From NCBI GenBank assembly GCA_030149025.1, contig JASBSH010000167.1, forward strand, positions 1 through 12,921: a DNA stretch of 12,921 nt, read 5' to 3'. A program made the position numbers and the translations under genes. Shown piece by piece: positions 6,812-12,921 of this stretch. The stretch comes from Actinomycetales bacterium. Lineage in GTDB: Bacteria; Actinomycetota; Actinomycetes; Actinomycetales; BWSM-131. Every line of letters starts with the position of its first letter. Position 1 is the first letter of the stretch. Below the pieces are notes generated by a model that was given only the letters and a program-made list of their open reading frames with translations, ran no database searches and was not told the origin of the DNA.

Positions 6812-7515
6812 CTGTGAGGCGTCTGCCGCTTCCCCACCGAAGAGTCTGTCGACGTCGACACCCTCGGGCATCCAGTCGAAGCTCTCGCCGATCACCAGAT
6901 CAGCCTCTCGGATGTACGTGGCCGCCGGGAGGATCCGCAACAGATACTGCGCCGCGCGGACCAGTCGCTCCGCTCGTCCCCGTGCTTGCCCAGTCCCGCA
7001 TTGCAGTTGAAGCAGAGAATCCCCCGAATGGCGCCGGTCATGTGATCGTGGTCGACGTGTGGCTTCTCGCCCAGAGATGAACGGCAGATGGGGCATTTCC
7101 CATTCTGCCGTTCGACCATTTCGTCGAACTCCGATGCAGTGATCCCATAGCGCCGCACGAGATGGTAATTCCGATGGCCGCCGTGCAGTCTTATCGCTGA
7201 TTCCTTGATTCGAAGACCGGCACATCCTCTGCAGTAGGTATTGAGCCCGCTGGAGCTGCTGCGGTTTCTGCTGAAGGCTGCACGCGGAAGGAATTCTCGG
7301 CAGTCAGGGCACCATTTCATGCCATCCGGTGCAACCCGCCGCACCGGCTCAGGCCGTCCGTCACGTTCTCTCACGCGCCGACGGAGCTCGGCGTGAATCT
7401 TCACGAAACACGACTTGCAGTACGTCGCTAGCCCGTCCTTGTTCCGGACGTTTCTGCCGAATTTCGAGGTTGGGAGTAGCTCACAACAACGAGGGCACCT
7501 CTTGCTCTCGGAGAT
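6809..7515 (-). pseudogene. Degenerate HNH / endonuclease VII-like gene between pup and prcB
   Basis: The coding signal resembles HNH nucleases of the endonuclease VII type. It begins directly after pup in the same frame: ATC at 7515 (well spaced, 6 nt, from GGAG) sits where ATG would be expected, followed by SESKRCPRCCELLPTSKF. Counting from there, two similar zinc-ribbon-like modules lie at about 7-36 and 69-98 (CPxC, LP, F, GL, TYCxxC), then the HNH core with CPIC (141-144), HVDHDH (153-158) and CFNCN (168-172). After about residue 184 the frame is lost at 6964; the typical continuation LVRAAQYLLRILP resumes in the -1 frame and runs to a TAG at 6809. The first normal in-frame start is GTG 7404, which would drop the first ribbon. 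The 707-bp span is one base short of 236 codons. Hand-counted GC is 55-58%, against about 70% or more nearby. An intact gene with sequencing errors or a rare AUC start is possible. Confidence 0.7.
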
Positions 7516-7518
7516 TTT

Positions 7519-7716
7519 TCACTCCCCCCCTTTTTGTTGGAATTGCCTAACAAAGGTCTCGGCATTCGACTCCAATGCCTCGTCGATATCGTCGAGGATT
7601 GCGTCGATGTCCTCGTCCTTGGCCTGCGTGGTGGGGGCACTCGGAGTGGGCGGCGGCGCCTCGTCCGGCTCTCCGTCGCCGCGGCGGTGGGCTCGAACCT
7701 GTTCCTGATCTGCCAT
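7519..7716 (-). CDS. pup: Prokaryotic ubiquitin-like protein Pup
   Basis: A 65-residue, largely disordered tag covalently attached to proteins destined for the proteasome. The N-terminal half is charged and Pro-rich. The C-terminal half has the Arc-binding helix region (DEDIDAILDDIDEALESNAE, residues 34-53) and the conserved end FVRQFQQKGGE. The last residue is Glu, so PafA can use it directly, unlike Pup ending in Gln, which needs Dop deamidation. ATG 7716 is chosen because GAGGAG lies 6 nt upstream and the protein then has family length; the frame is open further upstream into dop but that is not Pup. The Gly-Gly-Glu codons sit in a run of seven G preceded by five A. The promoter upstream matches the RecA-NDp consensus. 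It lies 71 bp after dop. Confidence 0.97.
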   Translation of the reverse strand: MADQEQVRAHRRGDGEPDEAPPPTPSAPTTQAKDEDIDAILDDIDEALESNAETFVRQFQQKGGE

Positions 7717-7751
7717 CTTCGGCTCCTCACCTCGTGGCTTCGTCTGCCTCG

Positions 7752-7774
7752 ATCCTAGGCAGGCCCACCGACAA
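7752..7774 (-). promoter_or_regulatory. RecA-NDp (PafBC-type) promoter upstream of pup
   Basis: On the minus strand TTGTCGGTG (7774-7766), eight bases, then TAGGAT (7757-7752). This is an exact match to the published actinobacterial damage-response consensus TTGTCRGTG-N8-TAnnnT, the motif used by PafBC. Transcription would start near 7745, giving a leader of about 29 nt that includes the pup ribosome binding site. PafB is encoded at the left end of this window. The sequence match is direct; regulation of pup by DNA damage here is inference. Confidence 0.8.
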
Positions 7775-7787
7775 ACCGCCCGCGGAC

Positions 7788-9326
7788 TCACCGACCCGTC
7801 AACGCGTGCACCAGGTCCCGCGCCGTGGGGCAGCTGTCCAGCAGCTCCCCCACGTGGTCGCGGGTCCCACGCAGCGGCTCGAGCATCGGGACCCGCTGCA
7901 GCGACGGCATGCCCGGCACGTCGAAGATCACCGAGTCCCAGCTCGCCGCCGCCACGTTCTCGCCGTAGCGCGCGAGGCACTCGCCCCGGAAGAACGCCCT
8001 GGTGTTCTGAGGCGGGGTGGTGACAGCCTCCTCGATCTCCTCTTCGGAGACCAGTCGCTCCACCGCTCCCCGTGCCGCCAGTCGCTGGTACAGGCCCTTG
8101 TCGGGCCGCACGTCGCTGTACTGAAGGTCGATCAGCTGCAAGCGCGCGTGGTTCCAGTCCATCGCCTCACGGTCCCGGAAGCCGTTGAGCAGCCGCAGCT
8201 TCGCCACACAGTCGAGCTCACGGTGGCACTCCATCGGGTCCCGCTCGAGCCGGGTGAGCATGCTCTCCCATCGACGCAGCACCTCCTCGGTCTGGCCGCC
8301 CGGATCGTCCTCCTCTCGGGAGTCGATGAACGCGCGAGCGGCCTCGAAGAAGAGCCACTGAAGCTGGACGGCGGTCATCTGCCGCCCGTCGCGCAGCGAC
8401 ACCAGTTGCTTCAGCGTCGGGTCGTGGCTGACGGCGTGCAGCGTGCTGACGGGTCGCTCGATCGTCAGGTCCGGCAAGGCGTGTGACTCAATGAGGTCGA
8501 GCACAAGGGCGGTCGTTCCGACCTTCAGGAACGTGGCGACCTCGCAGAGGTTGGCGTCGCCGATGATCACATGCAGGCGCCGGTACTTGTCGGCGCTCGC
8601 ATGCGGCTCGTCCCTCGTGTTCACGATGGGCCGCTTCAGGGTGGTCTCCAGCCCGACCTCGACCTCGAAGAAGTCGGCACGCTGGCTCAGCTGGTACCCG
8701 GGCGTCTCACCGCTCTGGCCGATGCCGACCTTGCCGCTGCCCGCGAACACCTGGCGGGTGACGAAGAACGGGATGAGCCCCCGGACAATCTCCGCGAACG
8801 GCGTCTCCCTGCGCATCAGGTAGTTCTCGTGCGTGCCGTACGAGGCACCCTTGTTGTCCGTGTTGTTCTTGTACAGGTTGACCGGCGTCAGTCCCGGCGA
8901 CTCCGCGATCCGCCGGGCGGCCTTGAGCATCACCCGCTCCCCCGCCTTGTCCCACCGGACGACGTCGCGCGGGGTGCGCACCTCCGGGCTGGAGTACTCG
9001 GGGTGGGCGTGGTCGACGTACAGCCGGGCGCCGTTGGTCAGCACCACGTTGGCGAGCCCAGGGTCGTCCGGCTCGACACCGGAGCCGCCCGACTCGTCCG
9101 TGAGCTGGCTCGGGTGCGCGGCGGAGCGCGCCATCTCCCACCCGCGGGCGTCCCGCAGAGGGGCCTCGTCCTCGTAGTCCCACCGGGCACGTGCCACGGA
9201 TCGTCCGAGCGGTGCGGCGTAGGCGTTGACCACCTGCCCGGACAGCAGCATCGCGCTCGCACCGGGGTCGCTGGGCGCACTCACCCCGTACTCGGTCTCG
9301 ATGCCCATCACGCGGTGCACGGTCAT
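7788..9326 (-). CDS. dop: Depupylase / Pup deamidase Dop
   Basis: A 512-residue paralogue of PafA that hydrolyses the Pup-lysine isopeptide bond and can deamidate Pup-Gln. The N-terminus MGIETEYGVSAPSDP has the metal/ATP-binding Glu10 and Glu12. The Dop-specific loop spans about residues 40-92 (including RARWDYEDEAPLRDARGWEM), placing the catalytic Asp at 105 in LYVDHAHPEYSSPE. Further family segments are NNTDNKGASYGTHENYL, INTRDEPHASADKYRRLHVI and TTPPQNTRAFFRGECL. Since Pup here already ends in Glu, the main role is probably depupylation and Pup recycling. ATG 9326 lacks a Shine-Dalgarno sequence; TAGGCT lies 6 nt before it, suggesting a leaderless mRNA. It diverges from the DUF3054 gene and is followed after 71 bp by pup. 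Confidence 0.97.
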   Translation of the reverse strand: MTVHRVMGIETEYGVSAPSDPGASAMLLSGQVVNAYAAPLGRSVARARWDYEDEAPLRDARGWEMARSAAHPSQLTDESGGSGVEPDDPGLANVVLTNGARLYVDHAHPEYSSPEVRTPRDVVRWDKAGERVMLKAARRIAESPGLTPVNLYKNNTDNKGASYGTHENYLMRRETPFAEIVRGLIPFFVTRQVFAGSGKVGIGQSGETPGYQLSQRADFFEVEVGLETTLKRPIVNTRDEPHASADKYRRLHVIIGDANLCEVATFLKVGTTALVLDLIESHALPDLTIERPVSTLHAVSHDPTLKQLVSLRDGRQMTAVQLQWLFFEAARAFIDSREEDDPGGQTEEVLRRWESMLTRLERDPMECHRELDCVAKLRLLNGFRDREAMDWNHARLQLIDLQYSDVRPDKGLYQRLAARGAVERLVSEEEIEEAVTTPPQNTRAFFRGECLARYGENVAAASWDSVIFDVPGMPSLQRVPMLEPLRGTRDHVGELLDSCPTARDLVHALTGR

Positions 9327-9332
9327 GGCGCG

Positions 9333-9338
9333 AGCCTA
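9333..9338 (-). promoter_or_regulatory. Possible leaderless -10 element for dop
   Basis: TAGGCT on the minus strand lies six bases before the dop ATG, in the 75-bp divergent gap with the DUF3054 gene. A 5-bp inverted repeat, GGTGG-ATGA-CCACC (9348-9361), lies just upstream and could be an operator, though it is short. Confidence 0.4.
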
Positions 9339-9377
9339 CGTGCCGACGGTGGATGACCACCCTGCGGAGTGGGGCTC

Positions 9378-9383
9378 TACGGT
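9378..9383 (+). promoter_or_regulatory. Possible -10 element for the DUF3054 gene
   Basis: TACGGT on the plus strand, preceded 19 bp upstream by ATGACC, a partial match to TTGACA. It lies 6 nt before GTG 9390 and 18 nt before the preferred GTG 9402. Weak call from position and consensus. Confidence 0.25.
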
Positions 9384-9401
9384 GAGGGGGTGGAGCCGGC
9401 T

Positions 9402-9818
9402 GTGAGCGACGACGTGCGGGATCGAAACGGACAGGGACGGACCGAAGGTCGGGCTGGAGGGACGAGAGCCGCGACGCTGACGGCGGCTGCGGCCGACGTC
9501 GTTGCCGTCCTGGCGTTCGCCGCCGCAGGGCGGCGAAGCCACGCCGCGGGGCTGGACGTCACAGGCGTCCTCGGCACCGCGGCGCCCTTCCTGGCCGGAG
9601 CGGCCGGCGCGTGGGCAGTCGTTCGTGCGTGGCGGCGTCCACGGTCCGTCTGGCCCACCGGGGTCGGAATATGGCTCGGCGCCGTCGCCGGGGGCATGGG
9701 CATCCGGGCGGTGACCGGCCAGGGAACGGCGCCGTCGTTCGTCGTCGTGGCGACGACGGTGCTCGGCGTCCTGCTGGTCGGCTGGCGAGGCGTGGCCCGC
9801 CTCTCGCGCCGACGCTAG
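9402..9818 (+). CDS. DUF3054 family membrane protein
   Basis: A 138-residue small membrane protein of the DUF3054 family, which has no known function. The signature pieces are present: AFAAAGRRSHAAGLDVTGVL, TAAPFLAGAAGAWAVVRAWRRP, and GMGIRAVTGQGTAPSFVVVAT. Four hydrophobic segments are visible at about residues 24-42, 52-73, 83-103 and 110-128, and the C-terminus is basic (ARLSRRR). GTG 9402 is chosen because GGAG lies 6 nt upstream; GTG 9390 and GTG 9369 are in-frame alternatives, the latter with no usable ribosome binding site. It is read against the flow of the locus, divergent from dop and convergent with arc, so it is an independent unit. Nothing ties it to pupylation apart from its position. 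Confidence 0.85.
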   Translation: MSDDVRDRNGQGRTEGRAGGTRAATLTAAAADVVAVLAFAAAGRRSHAAGLDVTGVLGTAAPFLAGAAGAWAVVRAWRRPRSVWPTGVGIWLGAVAGGMGIRAVTGQGTAPSFVVVATTVLGVLLVGWRGVARLSRRR

Positions 9819-9836
9819 ACCGACGTCCTCCTCGGC

Positions 9837-9861
9837 CTTGCCGGGACCGGCTTGCCGGGAC
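9837..9861. repeat. Short direct repeat in the gap between the DUF3054 gene and arc
   Basis: CTTGCCGGGAC occurs at 9837-9847 and again at 9851-9861, with three bases between copies, in the 68-bp gap between two convergent genes. GC-rich pairing is possible here (GCCGG/CCGGC), but with a 2-nt loop and no U-tract, so I do not call it a terminator. Confidence 0.6.
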
Positions 9862-9886
9862 GGGTCACTTCTCAGGACGCGTCAGA

Positions 9887-11608
9887 TCAGAGGTACTGAC
9901 CGGTGTTCGCGACCGTGTCGATGGACCGTCCCGGCTGGGTACCGTCCTTGCCCTGGACAAGGGTTCGGATGTAAACGATCCGCTCACCCTTCTTCCCCGA
10001 GATCCGCGCCCAGTCGTCGGGGTTCGTCGTGTTGGGCAGGTCCTCGTTCTCCTTGAACTCATCGACGCACGCCGCGAGCAGGTGCTCGAGCCGGATCCCC
10101 TTCTGTCCCTTGGACAGGTAGTCCTTGATGGCCATCTTCTTGGCCCGGTCGACGATGTTCTCGATCATCGCACCGGAGTTGAAGTCCCTGAAGTAGAGGA
10201 TCTCCTTGTCGCCGTTGGCGTACGTCACCTCGAGGAACTGGTTCTCCTCCGTCTCGGCGTACATCCGCTCGACGGTCTTGTCGATCATCGCTTCGACGCA
10301 GGCCTGCTCGGACCCGCCGTGTTCGGCGAGGTCCTTCTCGTGCAGCGGCAGGTTCTTGGTCAGGTACTTGCTGAAGATGTCCTTGGCGCCCTCAGCGTCG
10401 GGGCGCTGGATCTTGATCTTCACGTCGAGCCGACCGGGGCGCAGGATCGCGGGGTCGATCATGTCCTCGCGGTTCGACGCTCCGATCACGATCACGTTCT
10501 CGAGCCGCTCGACGCCGTCGATCTCCGCGAGGAGCTGGGGGACGATGGTGGTCTCGACATCGGAGCTGACACCCGACCCGCGGGTGCGGAACAACGACTC
10601 CATCTCGTCGAAGAACACGATCACCGGGGTGCCCTCGGAGGCCTTCTCCCGAGCACGGGCGAAGATCAGCCGGATGTGCCGTTCCGTCTCGCCGACGTAC
10701 TTGTTCAGGAGCTCGGGGCCCTTGATGTTCAGGAAGTAGCTCTTCGCCTCCTTGTTGCCCTGCCGTTCGGCAGCCTGCCGGGCCAACGAGTGGGCGACTG
10801 CCTTGGCGATCAGCGTCTTGCCGCATCCGGGGGGCCCGTAGAGCAGCACACCCTTCGGCGCCTTGAGGCCGTGCTCCCGGAAGAGGTCGGGGTGCAGGAA
10901 GGGCAGCTCGACGGCGTCACGGATCTGGTCGATCTGGGAGGCGAGACCACCGATGTCGCCGTAGTCGATGTCGGGGACCTCTTCGAGGACCAGCTCCTCG
11001 ACCTCGGCCTTCGGCACCTTCTCGTACACGTAACCGGCACGGGCGTCGAGCGTGAGCGCGTCCCCGACGCGCAGCTTCTCCCCCACCAACGGCGCGGCCA
11101 TCCGCACGACCCGCTCCTCGTCGGCGTGGGCGACGACGAGGGCGCGCTCCTCGTCCAGCAGCTCCTTGAGGACGACGATCTCACCGGTGCGTTCGTACTC
11201 GCGCACCGCAACGACGTTCATGGCCTCGTTGAGCATGACCTCCTGGCCGGGGCCGAGCTTGTCGAGATCGATGCTGGGGCTCACCGCGACCCGCAGCTTC
11301 CGCCCGGCCTGGGTGATGTCGACGGTGCCGTCCTCGTGCGCCTGCAGGAAGACGCCGTATCCACTCGGCGGCTGGGCGAGCCGGTCCACCTCGGTCTTGA
11401 GCGTGATGATCTGCTCGCGGGCGTCGGTCAGGGTTCGGACGAGACGGTCGTTGCGCTCACCGAGGTCGGAGACCTGGGTCTGCAACGAGATGATCCGGTC
11501 CTCGAGCGCCTTCACGCGCCGGGGAGACTCGGCCAAACGCAACCGCAGGGCCTCGACCTCGGCCCGCAGGGACTCGATCTCGTGTCGCGAAGCGTCCTGA
11601 GCGCCCAT
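9887..11608 (-). CDS. arc: Proteasomal AAA ATPase Arc/Mpa
   Basis: A 573-residue ring ATPase that binds pupylated substrates, unfolds them and feeds them into the 20S core. The N-terminal coiled coil covers about residues 8-78 (Pup-binding helices), followed by tandem OB domains at about 82-205 and the AAA module. Walker A is GPPGCGKT (258-265), the pore loop KYVGE (303-307), Walker B VFFDEME (331-337) with Glu335 for hydrolysis, sensor-1 Asn379 in GASNRED, and arginine-finger region ILRPGRLD (388-395). The C-terminus ends GQYL, the motif that docks into PrcA and opens the gate. Length and architecture match Mpa/Arc (about 580-610) closely. ATG 11608 has GGAGG about 7 nt upstream. It is convergent with the DUF3054 gene and 120 bp downstream of trmI. 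Confidence 0.98.
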   Translation of the reverse strand: MGAQDASRHEIESLRAEVEALRLRLAESPRRVKALEDRIISLQTQVSDLGERNDRLVRTLTDAREQIITLKTEVDRLAQPPSGYGVFLQAHEDGTVDITQAGRKLRVAVSPSIDLDKLGPGQEVMLNEAMNVVAVREYERTGEIVVLKELLDEERALVVAHADEERVVRMAAPLVGEKLRVGDALTLDARAGYVYEKVPKAEVEELVLEEVPDIDYGDIGGLASQIDQIRDAVELPFLHPDLFREHGLKAPKGVLLYGPPGCGKTLIAKAVAHSLARQAAERQGNKEAKSYFLNIKGPELLNKYVGETERHIRLIFARAREKASEGTPVIVFFDEMESLFRTRGSGVSSDVETTIVPQLLAEIDGVERLENVIVIGASNREDMIDPAILRPGRLDVKIKIQRPDAEGAKDIFSKYLTKNLPLHEKDLAEHGGSEQACVEAMIDKTVERMYAETEENQFLEVTYANGDKEILYFRDFNSGAMIENIVDRAKKMAIKDYLSKGQKGIRLEHLLAACVDEFKENEDLPNTTNPDDWARISGKKGERIVYIRTLVQGKDGTQPGRSIDTVANTGQYL

Positions 11609-11647
11609 CGTGCACCTCCGTCCAGACCACCGGGGGTCGTGGACTTG

Positions 11648-11653
11648 ACCCTA
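11648..11653 (-). promoter_or_regulatory. Possible -10 element for arc
   Basis: TAGGGT on the minus strand, about 40 nt before the arc ATG, in the 120-bp gap after trmI. It would give a leader of about 32 nt that includes the GGAGG ribosome binding site. The segment 11690-11728 beyond it is locally AT-rich (ACCAA and TTGGT arms at 11693-11697 and 11708-11712). No clear -35 element. Confidence 0.3.
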
Positions 11654-11728
11654 ACCCGCGCCCGGGCTGCCCGTCGCGCGACCCGCGGAGTTACCAAATC
11701 TCCACAATTGGTTCGCGCTGGTGGTTTT

Positions 11729-12772
11729 TCAGTCGGACAGCTCCCGACGGACCCTGCGCAGCTTCTTGTCCGAGACCGTACGCTCCCCCAGCTCCTCGCC
11801 CGACCAGTCGACGTCCCCCATCTGGACGGCGTCGGCCAGGTCGACCGCCGGGTTCGACACGGCTGCCTTCGCCGGACGTCGCCGGCGCGGCGGCGGGGCG
11901 ACGCCCTCTGCCATTCGCCTGGTCGTGAGCAGGAACCCGGTGTGCCCCACCATCCGATGTTGCGGCCGAACGGCCAGCCCCTCCAGGTGCCAGCCGCGGA
12001 CCATCGACTCCCAGGCCGTCGGTTCCGTGAACCGACCGTCGGCCCGGATCTCCTCCGCGAGCTTCGACAGCTGGGTGGCGGTGGCGACGTAACCGATCAG
12101 CACACCGCCGGGCGCGAGGGCGCCCGCGACGGCGTCCATGCACTCCCAAGGCGCCAGCATGTCGAGCACGACGCGGTCGACGGAGCCGGGCTCCTCGCTG
12201 TCGGGCAGGCGCTCGGCCAGGTCCCCCACGGTGAGCTCCCAGGCAGGGTGCGGTCCGTCGAAGAAGGTCTCGACGTTCGCCCTGGCGATCTCCGCGAAGT
12301 CGGCACGGCGTTCGAAGGAGTGCAGGTGCCCTTGGTCGCCGACGGCCCGTAGCAGCGACATGGACAGGGCCCCGGAGCCGACACCGGCCTCGACCACCCG
12401 GGCGCCCGGGTAGATGTCGGCCATTGTCACGATCTGGCCGGCGTCCTTGGGATAGACGACGGCGGCACCCCTCGGCATCGACAGGACGTAGTCCGACAGC
12501 AGGGGACGGAGGGCGAGGTAGGCGGTCCCCGCGCTGCTGACGACGACGCTGCCCTCCGGCGCGCCGATCAGCTCGTCGTGCCCGAACGATCCGCGGTGGG
12601 TGTGGAAGGTCTTGCCCGGTGCCAGAGTGATGGTGTGCATCCGCCCCTTGGGGTCGGTCAGCTGGACCCGCTCGCCGGGGCGCAAGGGTCCGCGGCGACC
12701 CGCGGCGCCGGTGGGGACGGCGCCGCCATCGGGACCCGCGACGCCGGTGGGTTGGGGCTGGGTCTCGGGCAC
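11729..12772 (-). CDS. trmI: tRNA (adenine-58-N1)-methyltransferase TrmI
   Basis: A 347-residue class I methyltransferase that uses S-adenosylmethionine to form m1A58 in the T-loop of tRNAs, as a tetramer. The N-terminal beta domain contains GERVQLTDPKGR (33-44) and THRGSFGHDELIG (58-70). The family segment VVYPKDAGQIV lies at 105-115. The SAM-binding glycine loop is VEAGVGSGAL (127-136), the ribose-binding acid is Glu154 in HSFERR, and the catalytic motif DMLAPWE begins at Asp204. It is longer than the roughly 280-residue M. tuberculosis enzyme: a Pro/Gly-rich N-terminal lead of about 27 residues and a basic tail from about residue 290 with RRRRPAK. GTG 12772 is the only in-frame start upstream of the conserved core; it has no Shine-Dalgarno sequence, and TAGACT lies 8 nt before it. 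trmI upstream of arc is a conserved actinobacterial arrangement. Confidence 0.95.
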   Translation of the reverse strand: MPETQPQPTGVAGPDGGAVPTGAAGRRGPLRPGERVQLTDPKGRMHTITLAPGKTFHTHRGSFGHDELIGAPEGSVVVSSAGTAYLALRPLLSDYVLSMPRGAAVVYPKDAGQIVTMADIYPGARVVEAGVGSGALSMSLLRAVGDQGHLHSFERRADFAEIARANVETFFDGPHPAWELTVGDLAERLPDSEEPGSVDRVVLDMLAPWECMDAVAGALAPGGVLIGYVATATQLSKLAEEIRADGRFTEPTAWESMVRGWHLEGLAVRPQHRMVGHTGFLLTTRRMAEGVAPPPRRRRPAKAAVSNPAVDLADAVQMGDVDWSGEELGERTVSDKKLRRVRRELSD

Positions 12773-12780
12773 GACCGGCC

Positions 12781-12786
12781 AGTCTA
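12781..12786 (-). promoter_or_regulatory. Possible -10 element for trmI
   Basis: TAGACT on the minus strand, eight bases before the trmI GTG, in the 37-bp gap from the preceding gene. The distance would allow a leaderless transcript, but co-transcription with the upstream gene is equally possible. Confidence 0.3.
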
Positions 12787-12809
12787 GATGCGGCAGCGTT
12801 GAGGCCCGA

Positions 12810-12921
12810 TCAGCGCCGGGCGGGCATCACCGCGGCGACGACGACCGCCGAGCGCAGCACCCCAACGACGCGACCCCACGGATCTACGGCCACCCACTCC
12901 TGCCCGGACATGTCAGCCAGT
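12810..12921 (-). CDS. C-terminal fragment, probable CBS-domain protein (site-2 protease family?)
   Basis: Only the last 36 residues are in the window, ending with TGA at 12812-12810. The segment EWVAVDPWGRVVGVLRSA resembles the end of a CBS domain, followed by a short basic tail (MPARR). In many actinobacteria the gene before trmI is an M50 site-2 protease carrying CBS domains, which fits, but no protease motif is visible here. The reading frame is continuous to the window edge and lies 37 bp before trmI on the same strand. Confidence 0.5.
   Translation of the reverse strand, partial: LADMSGQEWVAVDPWGRVVGVLRSAVVVAAVMPARR

Noticed and set aside
6960..6970. Programmed -1 ribosomal frameshift in the HNH gene
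   Set aside because: The local sequence GCGACTGG is not a slippery heptamer and no clear downstream pseudoknot was seen; a single-base deletion or sequencing error is simpler.
7717..7980. Long N-terminal extension of Pup starting at 7980
   Set aside because: Overlaps the 3' end of dop; ATG 7716 has a strong ribosome binding site and gives the family length of 65 residues.
9611..12352. A 913-codon open frame on the plus strand
   Set aside because: It is antisense to arc and trmI, both with full conserved motifs. Long antisense frames are expected in high-GC DNA, and the translation resembles no family I know.

Overview
The window is a high-GC actinobacterial chromosome segment carrying an almost complete Pup-proteasome (pupylation) locus. 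Gene families, gene order, frequent GTG starts and roughly 70% GC outside one island point to an actinobacterium. The arrangement resembles those of Frankiales/Geodermatophilales-type genomes, but I cannot fix the genus from sequence alone.

Layout, following the main minus-strand direction from right to left: the 3' end of a probable CBS-domain or site-2-protease-like gene (12810-12921); trmI, a tRNA m1A58 methyltransferase (11729-12772); arc/mpa, the proteasomal AAA ATPase (9887-11608); a plus-strand DUF3054 membrane protein (9402-9818); dop (7788-9326); pup (7519-7716); a damaged HNH/endonuclease VII-like gene (6809-7515); prcB and prcA, the 20S core subunits, overlapping by 4 bp; pafA, the Pup ligase (3558-4919); a two-domain FKBP lipoprotein (2424-3470); a single-domain FKBP (1891-2277); a plus-strand DUF3866 gene (693-1838); and the 5' two thirds of pafB (1-650).

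How the parts work together: Pup ends in Gly-Gly-Glu, so PafA can attach it to substrate lysines without prior deamidation. Dop removes or recycles Pup. Arc recognises pupylated proteins, unfolds them and docks through its C-terminal Gln-Tyr-Leu into the PrcA/PrcB core. PafB, with PafC expected just outside the left edge, forms the DNA-damage-responsive activator PafBC. The promoter region of pup contains an exact match to the RecA-NDp consensus used by PafBC (7752-7774), so the window suggests a loop in which DNA damage raises Pup supply.

Other notable points: (1) the HNH gene has two apparent lesions, an ATC where a start codon is expected and a -1 frameshift, and sits in a 55-58% GC island directly after, and in frame with, the pup stop codon; (2) several genes (pafB, pafA, prcB, dop, perhaps trmI) lack a good ribosome binding site and instead have a TAnnnT hexamer 6-8 nt before the start codon, suggesting leaderless transcripts; (3) a perfect palindrome supplies -10-like elements on both strands between pafB and the DUF3866 gene; (4) three 27-bp tandem repeats lie directly upstream of the small FKBP gene. 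I saw no tRNA, rRNA, CRISPR array or insertion sequence. No stretch longer than 300 bases lacks a gene.
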